Shown here: in pieces, positions 6,683-16,525 of the stretch
Layout of the letters: the number at the start of each line of letters is the position of its first letter
How positions within the stretch are numbered: position 1 is the first letter of the stretch
Origin: CAZEQJ01 sp964514385
Lineage (GTDB): Bacteria; Bacteroidota; Bacteroidia; Cytophagales; Cyclobacteriaceae
Direction: 5' to 3'
Assembly (NCBI GenBank): GCA_964514385.1
Contig: CAZEQJ010000014.1
Span: 1-64,000, forward strand
Length of the DNA: 64,000 bases
Translations under genes and position numbers: made by a program
Notes under the pieces: model-generated
Told to the model about the DNA's origin: nothing
Seen by the model: the letters and a program-made list of their open reading frames with translations, nothing else
Database searches by the model: none

Positions 6683-9600
6683 TTATTTTCTAAAGTTAAA
6701 TTTTACTACAGATTCGTTTATTTTCATCAGATATATATGTCCACTGCTGAGCTCCACATTTACGGTCGCATGCCCGTGTGTAAAGTCAGCGAGGCCCTCA
6801 TAAACCTGAACCCCACCAAGGGTGTAGATTTCAAGTTTTTCAGTTGACTGTGATGGATAAAATACGGTGACGCCCTGCTGAAAGGGAACTACTTGCATCT
6901 GATCGCCTTCGATTGTACTTAAAATTCGTTTTTGGCGGAAAATCAACTGAAATAAATGCCGACTGCCCTCAGCCTTAAGGTCCAGCTCTATTGCGGTTGA
7001 TTCATCCAGGATATATTCCTTCCCTGAATGCTGATCAAGCAGCATTACTTCGATATCATCCGGTATATTTTCCATTCTCATCACGCTCAATTGATAACGG
7101 CCTTCTTTGCCTACTTCCATTCCGAGTGTAGTATGCACAGGTACGTTTTCGACCAGGGGCAATCCCTGTATGGCAAATCTTTCATCACCGATCAGGCTGT
7201 AAAATTGCAGCGGATTATCTGTTTTCATTTTTCGGGCATCCAGATGGTGATCACGGCCATATGTGGCATCGTCGCTCATTCCAACTAGTACTTCATTGTA
7301 AAGTCTATTACCCTCAAGGACTAGCTTTATTTTCTGATACTCCTGCACACGATAGTAGTTGGCGTCATTATTTGAGCCGGATGTGGTGCTTTGCATATTG
7401 GGATCAAAATCAATGCTACCCGATGATTGTACTTCTACAAAAAAGCCCTGCATGCTGGTGATAAAGCCATTATCGGCTGGCGAGGTGCCCTTATTGCCGT
7501 CCACCCCATCTTCGGTACCTGAAGGCTGTACAGCTGATGCGCTTCCCAACCCATTGGCTACAATATAATCTCCACCCTGGTCCGGGCCTACATTGGCACC
7601 TCCGTCATCCCAGAAATAAACACCTCCGGTAATTACCGAACTATTGTCGCTTAAAAAACTATTGATGGAGATGGCAGCGGAATACGGATTGGACAGCAAT
7701 TCATATCCTGAAGTTTGCAAAACGCTGTAGGTGACGATTCCGGTATTTGGTGTTCCGGTAAAACTGATGGTTGGGCTGGCCTCATCAAAACCAACAAAAT
7801 ATCCTTTTCCGGGCGTCATGGAGCCGAAGCCCGTAGGCATGCTAAAACCTGATGGGTTGGCATATTCATAAATATAATCTGCATCAGCCAGGTCAAACAT
7901 CGTGGTAGCACTGGTAATGGGCGAGCCAATAATGCTGTATGCTGCATTTCCCGTTGTATTTCTGCTGATGGTATACGTACCTGAATTGCTCACCGTTCCG
8001 ATGATGGCTAGCCCGCCACCTGATTCAACGGTCAACACACCGCCGGACTCAATGGTGAGATCATTTACAATAAATGCCTGACCGCTGAAAATCACCGGGT
8101 CTGTCGTAACGTTAGGAATGACGACATCATCTGCTGATGTTGGCACAGCGCCCTTGGACCAGTTGCCGGCACGTGACCATAAGTTATCGATGGCACCGGT
8201 CCATGTGTTATCTTCCATCACATCATTGATGGTGATACTAAATACTTTCTGTGTGGTAAAACTGCCATCGCTGGATTGTACCCGAATGGTGTAACTGGAT
8301 TTTGTTTCAAAATCAAATACTTCCGATGCGCGTAAATCAGAGCCGGAAATATTGAACGATCCGTTGTCGGTATCACCTGTACCCGTCACCAATGTATATA
8401 TATAGGTTTCTCCCGCGTCGGGATCTGTTGTAGTGAAACTACCGATCACTGCATTGATGGCATTTTCTTCATCTATGTCAGCTGCACTCAAGGTAATATC
8501 CGTTGGAGCTTCTACTACATTGGTCAGGTTTACGGTAATAGTCCCCGTATTACTGAGCCCTGAATTATCGGATACAGATACTGTTAATGTAAATATCGGG
8601 TTGGTCTCATAATCAATAGCGGATGCTGTATTTACACCAAACTGTCCAGTGGTGGGATTAATGGCAAAGGCAGATGAGGTATTGCCCCCCGTTATCGCAA
8701 AGGATACGATACTTCCGTCGGTATCTGCTGCATCTACAGTGCCAACGACTGTTCCATTAGCACTGTTTTCCGCCAAATCGAAGCTTTGAGCCCTGATCAC
8801 CGGCTCCTGAACAAAGTCAATGCCAATGGCTGAATTAGCCGCCACAGCATTGGTTACAATGGAAACATCCCCAATGCTAAATGCTGAGTTTTCAAAGGTG
8901 AAGATCAAGCCCGATAAATCATCGTCGTTATCATTCGAAGTGGCACGATTTGATAACGAGAGTGTGGCCGATTCGCCATCACCGGCAACAGATAATGCAG
9001 GAATAAGTCCGGCAGGAAGGTTTGTAATGGTATAGTCTGCTCCATGCGTTAAGCTTCCACCGGGATTTGTAAATACATCATCCTCAATCGACACGGTCAA
9101 TGAGCCGGTAACCGAACCATTATTCGATGAATTTTCCGTAAATCCGGGACCTGAATAGCTTAAAACAGGGGCGTTATCATCAAAATCGACTGATATTGTA
9201 CTGGCCGACGTGATCACTTCGGCTCCGACAACTGCCTCCCAGACGCTGTTGGTAAAAGCAGAATTGCCAAAGCGTAAGGCAAGCTTCACATCATTGGCAT
9301 TCTGGTGATTATTGGCTTTGCCCGAAAAGGTAAAAGTGAGGGAGCTGCCATCGCCTGAGACCGTAGCAGTAGCGCTGAGTCCGGCTGGCAATGTATTAAT
9401 GACATAATCGACCCCGCTGGTGAGCGTTCCTCCTGCATTGGTAAAGGTATCGCCTGTAAGGGTGAGGGTGAAATCACCTGTGATGCTTCCGTCATTGGCA
9501 CTGGATTCACTTAGAGTTACAGTGGGATAGGTTATTACCGGGTTGTCCTTGTACCGGATTGAAAAACCGCTCGATGCACCAACTGCGTTTTCTACTGCAG

Positions 9601-10762
9601 AAGCATCACCACCAACCAATGCAACATCAAAAAATGTAAAATTTATATCGTTGATGGAGTTCACCGCCTGGTTGTTTATGGCGTTACCGGTATAGGTAAG
9701 TACTGCAGATTTACCATCACTGGCCACAGAAAGGACCGATGTCAGGCCTCCCGGTTGCGAAACAATATAATCCGAACCATACGTAAGCGTACCCCCTGCA
9801 TCGTTGAATGTATCTCCTTCAAGTGAAATAGTCAGTGATCCCTCGACTTCTCCCAGATTTTCTGATGTTTCCTTAAATCCCCCTGCATTAAGATCAAAAG
9901 GCGTGATGTCCCTACCACTTGCACCGGTAAGGAATAAGGTAGCCCCTGTGTTGTCAAAAACAATGTCTCCCGGAGTCGCATCGATTGTGCCCACATAAAA
10001 ATTAGAAGATAGCGAAATGGTGCCTGATGTAACATCGTATGCATTGGTCAGGGAATAAACATGAATGCTGTCCTTCGTAGTACCGACGATAAACAGGGTC
10101 AATCCGTCTGCACTGAATTGTAAACCCTGAGGATTGTTTTCTTGTGACGAAACCGAATATTGGCCATTATGTGTTACTGTTCCGCTGATGTCAAATGGCG
10201 AACTTAAGGTGTATTGGTTTACCTCATCGCCGTTATTACCGATAATATACATTTTGGTGCCATCCGCATTAAAGGTCATTCCCCTCGGACTTCCTTCCTG
10301 AGAACTTACATTATATGTAAAATCAGAGGTAACACCTGAGGTGATGGTAAAAGCCGAAGTAAGGCTAAATTGCTCCACCAGGGGTGTGCCTCCGGTTCCG
10401 GTAACAAATAACGTAAGACCATCGTCACTGAAGGCCAATCCATTAGGTTGCGGGATGTTGGTACTTACATCAAGGGATCCATTGTATGTTACGGTTGACG
10501 ACAGATCAAATGCTGTGGACAGGGAGTATTGGTAAATGCTTCCTCCAAAATCAGCCACGAACATTTTTAGCCCATCCGAACTAAAGGCAGTTGCCGTTGG
10601 GCTTGAGACTTGTGCCGAAACGTCGAAAGATGCTTTTACCAACGGACTGTTGGCTAAGGTATAGGGAAACCCATACCGGAGCGATTGAGCATGTGCGCTG
10701 AAACCGGCTATCAGATAGAAGACAGCCAGCAAGAGCCATTGTTTTCGTAAAAAGGTTTTCAT
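6683..10762 (-). CDS. Large secreted cell-surface protein with propeller-like and cadherin-like repeats
   Basis: 1359 residues. The signal peptide ends about Ala-Gln 26. Residues 45-295 hold five propeller-like repeats with the pattern Phe-Ser-x-Asp-Gly-x-x-(Leu/Met)-Phe. Next come three repeats of about 115 residues (SLTISLEGDTFNDAGGTLT and relatives), then two cadherin-like repeats (about 690-870, with FAINPTTGQF and DYETNPIFTL), then a domain starting NTWTGAIDNLWSRAGNWS. The C-terminus (about 1290-1359) is a Bacteroidota-type secretion tail with LEIYTLGGVQVYEG and a basic end, compatible with type IX secretion. It is probably exported to the cell surface for adhesion or binding. The gene is co-transcribed with the PID-CTERM protein. 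Confidence 0.85.
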   Translation of the reverse strand: MKTFLRKQWLLLAVFYLIAGFSAHAQSLRYGFPYTLANSPLVKASFDVSAQVSSPTATAFSSDGLKMFVADFGGSIYQYSLSTAFDLSSTVTYNGSLDVSTNIPQPNGLAFSDDGLTLFVTGTGGTPLVEQFSLTSAFTITSGVTSDFTYNVSSQEGSPRGMTFNADGTKMYIIGNNGDEVNQYTLSSPFDISGTVTHNGQYSVSSQENNPQGLQFSADGLTLFIVGTTKDSIHVYSLTNAYDVTSGTISLSSNFYVGTIDATPGDIVFDNTGATLFLTGASGRDITPFDLNAGGFKETSENLGEVEGSLTISLEGDTFNDAGGTLTYGSDYIVSQPGGLTSVLSVASDGKSAVLTYTGNAINNQAVNSINDINFTFFDVALVGGDASAVENAVGASSGFSIRYKDNPVITYPTVTLSESSANDGSITGDFTLTLTGDTFTNAGGTLTSGVDYVINTLPAGLSATATVSGDGSSLTFTFSGKANNHQNANDVKLALRFGNSAFTNSVWEAVVGAEVITSASTISVDFDDNAPVLSYSGPGFTENSSNNGSVTGSLTVSIEDDVFTNPGGSLTHGADYTITNLPAGLIPALSVAGDGESATLSLSNRATSNDNDDDLSGLIFTFENSAFSIGDVSIVTNAVAANSAIGIDFVQEPVIRAQSFDLAENSANGTVVGTVDAADTDGSIVSFAITGGNTSSAFAINPTTGQFGVNTASAIDYETNPIFTLTVSVSDNSGLSNTGTITVNLTNVVEAPTDITLSAADIDEENAINAVIGSFTTTDPDAGETYIYTLVTGTGDTDNGSFNISGSDLRASEVFDFETKSSYTIRVQSSDGSFTTQKVFSITINDVMEDNTWTGAIDNLWSRAGNWSKGAVPTSADDVVIPNVTTDPVIFSGQAFIVNDLTIESGGVLTVESGGGLAIIGTVSNSGTYTISRNTTGNAAYSIIGSPITSATTMFDLADADYIYEYANPSGFSMPTGFGSMTPGKGYFVGFDEASPTISFTGTPNTGIVTYSVLQTSGYELLSNPYSAAISINSFLSDNSSVITGGVYFWDDGGANVGPDQGGDYIVANGLGSASAVQPSGTEDGVDGNKGTSPADNGFITSMQGFFVEVQSSGSIDFDPNMQSTTSGSNNDANYYRVQEYQKIKLVLEGNRLYNEVLVGMSDDATYGRDHHLDARKMKTDNPLQFYSLIGDERFAIQGLPLVENVPVHTTLGMEVGKEGRYQLSVMRMENIPDDIEVMLLDQHSGKEYILDESTAIELDLKAEGSRHLFQLIFRQKRILSTIEGDQMQVVPFQQGVTVFYPSQSTEKLEIYTLGGVQVYEGLADFTHGHATVNVELSSGHIYLMKINESVVKFNFRK

Positions 10763-10813
10763 GGTATTTTGCGATTAAAATTCCATGAAAGATCCTGATT
10801 CATTACAAGAGTA

Positions 10814-10846
10814 TACCTGACCCTATGGGATAGTTTTACCTGACCC
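10814..10846. promoter_or_regulatory. Direct repeat upstream of the surface-protein gene
   Basis: TACCTGACCC occurs at 10814-10823 and again at 10837-10846, a 23-base period (about two helix turns), within the 116 bases between the regulator stop and the surface-protein start. On the transcribed (minus) strand it reads GGGTCAGGTA twice. The spacing and position suggest a binding site for a dimeric activator or repressor. Confidence 0.35.
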
Positions 10847-10878
10847 CTGGGTGTAAAAAGGGGGAAATTGAGAAAATA

Positions 10879-12408
10879 TTACGTCCTGGTTACATATTGC
10901 AAGGCTTCCTTTCGGTTGCTTACGCCCAGCTTACTGTAGGTATTCCGCAGATGAAACTTCACTGTGCTGATGGAAATAAAAAGTGTATCCCCTATTTCTG
11001 CATTGGTTTTGCCCTGAATCGATTTTTGCAATACCTCAAACTCCCGTTCGCTGAGTTTGTCCTGGAGCTTATCATTTAACGCCGCCATATCCAGTTCATC
11101 CTCATGGACCGGAACCTTCAGATCACGCAACCGTTTTTGAAGGGCTTCTACTTGCAGTTCCTGCGCCTCCCGTTCTGCCTGAAGGCGTTTACTTTTTTGG
11201 CGGAAATATATAATCAGTATCAAAACTAATAATGCAAAAGAGGATAGGATAGCGAACAGCATGATACGGTTGTTTTTCAATTGAACTTCCTGAAGAGAAG
11301 TGGTGAGCTGAAGCTGTGCGATGGCTGCATCCTGTGTCGCTTTTTCAAAACGGCTCTCCCATTCCGCAATTTTCTCATTTCGATCTGCATTTACCTCATC
11401 TATTTTCATCTGGTAAGCATTCAGCAAAGTTTCAAAACCTTCCTCCTCCTTACCGGCATTGAAATAGATAATGGCTTTTCGTTTTTCAGCATCTGCGGTG
11501 AAAACATTTGTACCGATGGTCGCTCCTACCTGATCGGCTTCTTCTACATAAGCAAGAGCCTCCTGGGCACGATCTTGTCCGGAAAGAAAGCTTGCAAAAT
11601 TTGATAACCCGTTGTAAAGGCCAATCTGATCCCCAATGGTTCTTTTTAACTGGATGGACTTTAAATAATGAAATTCAGCCAGTTTAATATCTGGTATTGC
11701 ATCGTAGATTATCGCCAGGTTATTGTGTGCATTGGCCTGTTTGGAAATATCATTGTATTTTTCAGCTATGGCCAGCGATCGCTCATAATAGGGAATGGCC
11801 TTTTCATTTTCACCAGTTCTGCGATAAATAATGCCAATATTATTCAGGGTATTACTGAGCGATTGCTCTTGATCGTATTTTTCTTTTACACGGGCGGCTT
11901 CCAGGTAGTACACTAATGCCTGACTGAGATCATCCATGGCACAATAGGTATTGCCCAGGTTGTTTAATGGGCTTGATACCCGGCTGGAATCAACTGCAGC
12001 ATAGTACGTCATTGCCTGCAATAGCAGGTATATAGCCGTATCCTGCTCTGCTTTATAACTATACAACTGTCCCATGTTATTATACATGGCACCTAATCGC
12101 AGTGTGTCCCTGAGCTTTTCAGCATAGCCAAGACATTGGCTGAAATAGTAAATAGCTGAATCATAAGCTGACTGGATAAAAAAGGTATTGCCAATGAGAT
12201 TATAGGCTGCGGCTATATTCTGGCTATCCGCGATATCAACTGAAAGGATTAGTGCATTTTGTGCAAAATAGCGTGCACTATCGGGGTTTTTCCGCATGTA
12301 TTCCTGTGCTAATGCTGTAGCCTGCGTTATTTGATCAGCATCATTAGGCTGACCAACAGCACCCGAGAGCGAAAAAATAGCAATAATACAGCACAGTAAG
12401 AGTTTCAT
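10879..12408 (-). CDS. TPR membrane protein with LuxR-type DNA-binding domain
   Basis: 509 residues. There is a signal peptide (ending about residue 19), then about seven tetratricopeptide repeats (residues 30-330, e.g. NNLGNTYCAMDDLSQALVYY). A membrane span (about 378-400, IMLFAILSSFALLVLILIIY) and a coiled coil follow, and a C-terminal LuxR helix-turn-helix (about 447-505: LSEREFEVLQ, GKTNAEIGDTLFISISTVKF). TPRs are therefore periplasmic and the DNA-binding domain cytoplasmic, a one-protein signalling design common in Bacteroidota. It lies immediately upstream of the surface-protein gene on the same strand and may control it through the direct repeat at 10814-10846; that link is inference. 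Confidence 0.85.
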   Translation of the reverse strand: MKLLLCCIIAIFSLSGAVGQPNDADQITQATALAQEYMRKNPDSARYFAQNALILSVDIADSQNIAAAYNLIGNTFFIQSAYDSAIYYFSQCLGYAEKLRDTLRLGAMYNNMGQLYSYKAEQDTAIYLLLQAMTYYAAVDSSRVSSPLNNLGNTYCAMDDLSQALVYYLEAARVKEKYDQEQSLSNTLNNIGIIYRRTGENEKAIPYYERSLAIAEKYNDISKQANAHNNLAIIYDAIPDIKLAEFHYLKSIQLKRTIGDQIGLYNGLSNFASFLSGQDRAQEALAYVEEADQVGATIGTNVFTADAEKRKAIIYFNAGKEEEGFETLLNAYQMKIDEVNADRNEKIAEWESRFEKATQDAAIAQLQLTTSLQEVQLKNNRIMLFAILSSFALLVLILIIYFRQKSKRLQAEREAQELQVEALQKRLRDLKVPVHEDELDMAALNDKLQDKLSEREFEVLQKSIQGKTNAEIGDTLFISISTVKFHLRNTYSKLGVSNRKEALQYVTRT

Positions 12409-12643
12409 CTGCTAAATAAGCTGGAAATGGATCTCACGGGTAGCGCCGTAACCACCTCTCAACAAAACAATTTTGATTGTATTGCAAATAAACGCCAGAA
12501 AGGGATAAAATCAACTTTTATGCATTTTTAATGAGAGAAAATTACAAAATAGTAATGCGACCGAACGCGTAAATGCCAGCACGATGATGATTACGACGGG
12601 AATAGGAGTTCATTTTTAGGTTTTTTTGCCCGTAGTGTAACGT

Positions 12644-12829
12644 CTACTCCTCCAGCTCTTTCAGTATCTGCTCCACGCTGGCCTCGGTAGTACTCAGCTT
12701 CTGCTTGCATAGACTGATGAGTTCTGCTGCCCGCTTTACCTTTTCGGATAATGCATCTACCGAAACTTCCCCGCTTTCTATGTCCTGCACAATCTGCTGT
12801 AACTCTTCAAATGCCGCTGTATACTCCAT
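12644..12829 (-). CDS. xseB: Exodeoxyribonuclease VII small subunit
   Basis: 61 residues, the standard length. It has the two-helix pattern of XseB: AFEELQQIVQDIESGEVSVD, then the Leu-Ser-Glu-Lys-Val-Lys-Arg-Ala helix. It binds XseA, and the complex degrades single-stranded DNA into oligonucleotides in mismatch and recombination repair. It starts one base after the xseA stop, so it is coupled to it. The 235 bases beyond its stop (12409-12643) hold no recognisable gene. Confidence 0.93.
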   Translation of the reverse strand: MEYTAAFEELQQIVQDIESGEVSVDALSEKVKRAAELISLCKQKLSTTEASVEQILKELEE

Positions 12830-12830
12830 A

Positions 12831-14213
12831 TTATGTGATCTTCTTAACGGTACTGGTGATGGTGCCCTGGTATAACTGTGTTTCGATCTCGTCCCCCGCT
12901 TTTAGCTCTCCGGGTTTTACATGCTTTCCCTTGTATGTGGTAATACTAAAACCCCGCTGCAATATACGCTCCGGACGCATGTTTTCTAAATTCTGCTGCG
13001 TAGCCTCAAGTCGGTACTGCTGCCGTGCCATTTGTGCACCCGTCGATGCGCGAAGCCGGACTATTTGCTGTCCAAGCATAGCTTCCTCCCGTGTCTTGTG
13101 CTTCTCCACCTGACGTGCCAGTATATCCACCTGTTGCCTCAGCACTTGCGGCGTATCTTCCAGTATATCCCGGCTGGTGGCGCTGATAGCCACGGTGGTG
13201 TCGGAAAGGTCACGCCGGTGTTCTTTTATCAGATCGATGGTGCGGCTGCGAAACAAGCGCAGCTCTGAACGCAGTAAGGCCTGCTGCTGCTCGAGCAACG
13301 CTGAGGTCTTACGTATCATTACCTGCTGCGCCTCCCGGACCGGTACGGCAACATTATGAAACTTCTGTATGATCAACTCTGCCAGCTTGGTCGGCGTAAT
13401 GCAGTTGGTGTGGGATACCATTTCAGATACAGTTTCATTGGTACTATGCCCGATACCCGTGATCACCGGAATGGGGAAACGCGCTATCTCCGTTGCGAGC
13501 CGGGCGTCATTATAGCAGGACAGGCCCACGTCACCGCCGCCTCCTCGGATGATCACCACCAAATCAAAATGATGAACAACCTTCCTGATCCTTCCCAGCT
13601 GTTCAATTAATGTGCCTACAGCCCCCTCGCCCTGCAGCAGGGAGGGAAACAGCATGGTAAAAAAGGCATAGTGCCATGTGCGTTGAGCCTCTTCCATTAC
13701 ATTCATAAAGTCGGCGTACCCTTTGCTGGTTTCTACCGAGATCACGGCGATCCGCTGAGGCAATAGCGGCAGTATTTTACGCTTATTTTCTTCATAAATA
13801 CCCTGTTCTTTCAGCCAGCGAATGGTCTCCTGCTTCTCCTGCTCCATATCGCCGAGTGTAAAGCCTGCATCTATATCCAGTATACGTAGCGACAGCCCGT
13901 ACCTGGGGTGGTATGCGACAGTAGCCAGCAACAGGATCTTGATATCATCCTTCAGGGGCTCGTGAAGCACATTCAAAAACTGACGGTTAATTCGTTCGTA
14001 ATCACTGCGCCACAGGTTGGCCCTCATTTCAGCAACCACTTTTCCACCCTGCTTTTCCACCAGGTCGGGGTAGCAGTGACCGGAGCGTTGATAATGGTTT
14101 AGGCGCAGCATCTCGGTCTTGATCCAGTAGGACTGCCTGAAGTTTGCCGTAATCACCTGACTGATGGTAGTGGCAATTTCATGGAGGGAGTATATGCGGG
14201 AAGCTGTGTCCAT
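12831..14213 (-). CDS. xseA: Exodeoxyribonuclease VII large subunit
   Basis: 460 residues. An N-terminal OB-fold region (about 8-100) binds single-stranded DNA. The catalytic domain has PQRIAVISVETSKGYADFMN, VVIIRGGGGDVGLSCYND and PVITGIGHSTNETVSEMVSH, the Gly-rich and Gly-His motifs of the XseA family. Asp-Val-Gly-Leu replaces the more common Ser-x-Glu-Asp after the Gly run, a family variation. The C-terminal region is a long coiled coil that packs against XseB helices. The gene diverges from the membrane-protein gene at 14337, leaving 123 bases for two promoters. Confidence 0.95.
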   Translation of the reverse strand: MDTASRIYSLHEIATTISQVITANFRQSYWIKTEMLRLNHYQRSGHCYPDLVEKQGGKVVAEMRANLWRSDYERINRQFLNVLHEPLKDDIKILLLATVAYHPRYGLSLRILDIDAGFTLGDMEQEKQETIRWLKEQGIYEENKRKILPLLPQRIAVISVETSKGYADFMNVMEEAQRTWHYAFFTMLFPSLLQGEGAVGTLIEQLGRIRKVVHHFDLVVIIRGGGGDVGLSCYNDARLATEIARFPIPVITGIGHSTNETVSEMVSHTNCITPTKLAELIIQKFHNVAVPVREAQQVMIRKTSALLEQQQALLRSELRLFRSRTIDLIKEHRRDLSDTTVAISATSRDILEDTPQVLRQQVDILARQVEKHKTREEAMLGQQIVRLRASTGAQMARQQYRLEATQQNLENMRPERILQRGFSITTYKGKHVKPGELKAGDEIETQLYQGTITSTVKKIT

Positions 14214-14336
14214 TGTAAGGTGAAATTAATATTTTCCGCCGAAAGTCGGCGTAATCTTTTGACGGTGGCGGTGTGGTGCCTATTTATAGTATCCCGATTT
14301 TTATTATATTGTACTCTTTTTATCAACCAATTGAAC

Positions 14337-15269
14337 ATGGGAAACCTAATCCTGCTTGAGATCATCATCTCACTGATTTTCATCTACCTTATCTACAGCC
14401 TGCTGACCACCACACTGATGGAGGTGATTGCCTCGGTATTTCGCCTTCGCGCCGTCAACCTCTGGCTTACGATCCGTAGTCTTTTTGAAAAAGATCCGGT
14501 CTGGCTGACTGGCTTTTATCGTCATCCGGTGATCAAAAGCATGAAAACTTCCTGGTTTTTTACTTTTTTACCTCCATCAAATATCAAACCGGAAGATTTT
14601 GCAGATGCCGTAGTTGACATCGTGACTTCAGGTCCGGGTGATGCGTATGACAATATCGAAGATAAACTGGATCAGCAGGATTCTTCCGTACATAAAAAAC
14701 TGCGCTCCATCTATAAAAGCTCCGGTCACGACCTGGTTGTGTTCAGGTCACGGCTGGTTGATTTTTATAACGGTGTCATGGACCGGGCCATCGGTCAGTA
14801 TAAGCGGCTTACTTCCTCCATTACCCTCATCATCGGGTTCCTGATCGCCTGGAGCTTCAATGTAAACTCCATCCAGATATTTCATACCCTGAAGGAAAAC
14901 AGTGCCAAACGTGCTGCCATGATGGCTATTGTAGACAATTACCAGGCCGAAGTTTTTGAGGATAAAGACAGCTTCGAAATTGCTGTTTCACAACTCAAAG
15001 ACAGTATACGGGATGCCAGCACTAAGATCAACAGTACCCTGGCACTGGAACGAATCGACAAAATCAACAAAGCCGAATTAAAAAAGAACAAGCCCCTTCT
15101 GGGTTGGTTTCTGACGGCCATTGCACTCTCCTTCGGCGCACCGTTCTGGTTTGACCTTCTCAATAAATTCATGAAGCTTCGGTCATCACTGCCTATTGCC
15201 ACGACAACAAAGGAAAACGAAAAAAGCAGGAAAAATACACGTGATAACCAAACCGATGTAGAAGGATGA
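14337..15269 (+). CDS. Membrane protein of unknown function, first gene of a six-gene cluster
   Basis: 310 residues from the ATG at 14337; an upstream in-frame start at 14181 was rejected because it overlaps xseA. It has membrane segments at about residues 3-30, 160-180 and 255-275, a soluble region between them with a helical, charged pattern (VVDIVTSGPGDAY), and the C-terminal motif GAPFWFDLLNKFMKLRSS. I recall that motif from a widespread uncharacterised membrane family. The tail is basic and hydrophilic. It overlaps the SH3/ChbG gene by 4 bases (ATGA). Function is unknown. Confidence 0.75.
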   Translation: MGNLILLEIIISLIFIYLIYSLLTTTLMEVIASVFRLRAVNLWLTIRSLFEKDPVWLTGFYRHPVIKSMKTSWFFTFLPPSNIKPEDFADAVVDIVTSGPGDAYDNIEDKLDQQDSSVHKKLRSIYKSSGHDLVVFRSRLVDFYNGVMDRAIGQYKRLTSSITLIIGFLIAWSFNVNSIQIFHTLKENSAKRAAMMAIVDNYQAEVFEDKDSFEIAVSQLKDSIRDASTKINSTLALERIDKINKAELKKNKPLLGWFLTAIALSFGAPFWFDLLNKFMKLRSSLPIATTTKENEKSRKNTRDNQTDVEG

Positions 15270-16525
15270 GTTACACCGGAACTGTCAATCAAAGCCGTCT
15301 GCGAATACGCATCGGCGGGCCTTCCAAAGATTTCGATGCAGAAGACCGGCTACTCCACCGTGGCGAAAATGTGACCATCCTCCGTGCAGTCATCGGCCAG
15401 CGTATCCGGCAGCAGAACATCTGGTTTGAGTTGCCTGATAACCGATTTGTCTGGAGCGGCCGTATTGATCCCTCAGTGCCGGTCAGTCAGCTGATGGAAA
15501 AGCGGAACGTTATTTTTACTGCTGATGATTACGGCGCCGTAGATAGTATTGACGATGGTGTTATCTATGCAGTAAAAAAAGGGAAGCTTCGATCTGTCGC
15601 CTGCTTCACCAATTACCGGCGTAATGATACCAATATTTCCCTGAAAAAGGCCAGGGAGCTGCAACAAGTAGATGCAACCGTAGAACTCGGCGTTCATCTC
15701 ACCATATCTTCAGGCGACCCCTTGCTGCCACCGTCACAAGTATCGCTGATCTGTAATCCTGCTGCAGGGGCGGGATCAAAGTTCAGGCCATACACGGAAG
15801 TACTTGAGCATTATGAAAGCCTTTCTGTCAACAATAAAAAGGAGTACAGAAAGCAGCTGGCAAATGAAATTAAAGCGCAGCTCAATGTTTTCAATGTACC
15901 CGATGACAATAAAAGCCCGATCCGCATTGCCCATATCACCAGTCATCACAACACCCTGCTTTTTCATCCCGATTTTTTTGATACACTTACTGCAGTAGTT
16001 CAGGAATATTCGTTTTACGGCTATGATCAGAATAAAAAGCCGGCATTTCGCAGCCTGGAAAACCTGCCCAACTGGAAAGATTATCTGTATCTCTATTTTA
16101 AAGGCGGTGTAAAATGTCCGGTTATCAACAAGTCAAGGCTGAAGAATATCGCGAGCCTCAAAGGTATCCGGATGATGGATCTGCTTCACTCCAGCCATTA
16201 TGGTCCACTGCCCTCGATTCTTATCTCGGAGAAAGGTCAGTTCAAGGATTATGTAAATCAAAAAATATTCCGCGCCAACAAAATGATGCGCGATCTCAAC
16301 CTTTCAGGAAAGCAAGGAATGGAGGTGCTTCTTCACCTGCGTGCCGGAGGATTGAAAACGTCGCATCAGGACTATTTGAATGAGATCAACCAGTACAGCG
16401 GGGTAGATCACCGTTCGTTTGATGCCCGCTACGCCGAGCTGGTATCCTTTATTAGTTTTTGTAAAGATCCTGAAATTATGGATCAGGTAGAAATAGGATC
16501 ATGGTCAGAACTGTTCAATTATTAA
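15266..16525 (+). CDS. SH3-like domain fused to a ChbG/YdjC-type deacetylase domain
   Basis: 419 residues. Residues 1-72 look like a bacterial SH3-like domain (VNQSRLRIRIGGPSKDFD, then IWFELPDNRFVWSGRI). From about residue 87 a ChbG/YdjC carbohydrate-deacetylase fold begins with FTADDYGAVDSIDDGVIYAV (metal-binding Asp-Asp-Tyr-Gly), followed by VELGVHLTIS (His ligand region) and HITSHHNTLLFHPDF (second His region). ChbG removes an acetyl group from chitooligosaccharides; related enzymes act on other N-acetyl sugars. There is no signal peptide. It overlaps both neighbours (4 and 25 bases). The substrate is unknown; the SH3-like part may bind peptidoglycan or a partner. Confidence 0.8.
   Translation: MSYTGTVNQSRLRIRIGGPSKDFDAEDRLLHRGENVTILRAVIGQRIRQQNIWFELPDNRFVWSGRIDPSVPVSQLMEKRNVIFTADDYGAVDSIDDGVIYAVKKGKLRSVACFTNYRRNDTNISLKKARELQQVDATVELGVHLTISSGDPLLPPSQVSLICNPAAGAGSKFRPYTEVLEHYESLSVNNKKEYRKQLANEIKAQLNVFNVPDDNKSPIRIAHITSHHNTLLFHPDFFDTLTAVVQEYSFYGYDQNKKPAFRSLENLPNWKDYLYLYFKGGVKCPVINKSRLKNIASLKGIRMMDLLHSSHYGPLPSILISEKGQFKDYVNQKIFRANKMMRDLNLSGKQGMEVLLHLRAGGLKTSHQDYLNEINQYSGVDHRSFDARYAELVSFISFCKDPEIMDQVEIGSWSELFNY

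Noticed and set aside
6374..6847. Plus-strand ORF of 157 codons
   Set aside because: It is the complement of the PID-CTERM and surface-protein genes, with a non-protein-like sequence.
14181..14336. Longer start for the first gene of the six-gene cluster
   Set aside because: Overlaps the xseA N-terminus by 33 bases; the ATG at 14337 gives a proper membrane segment start.
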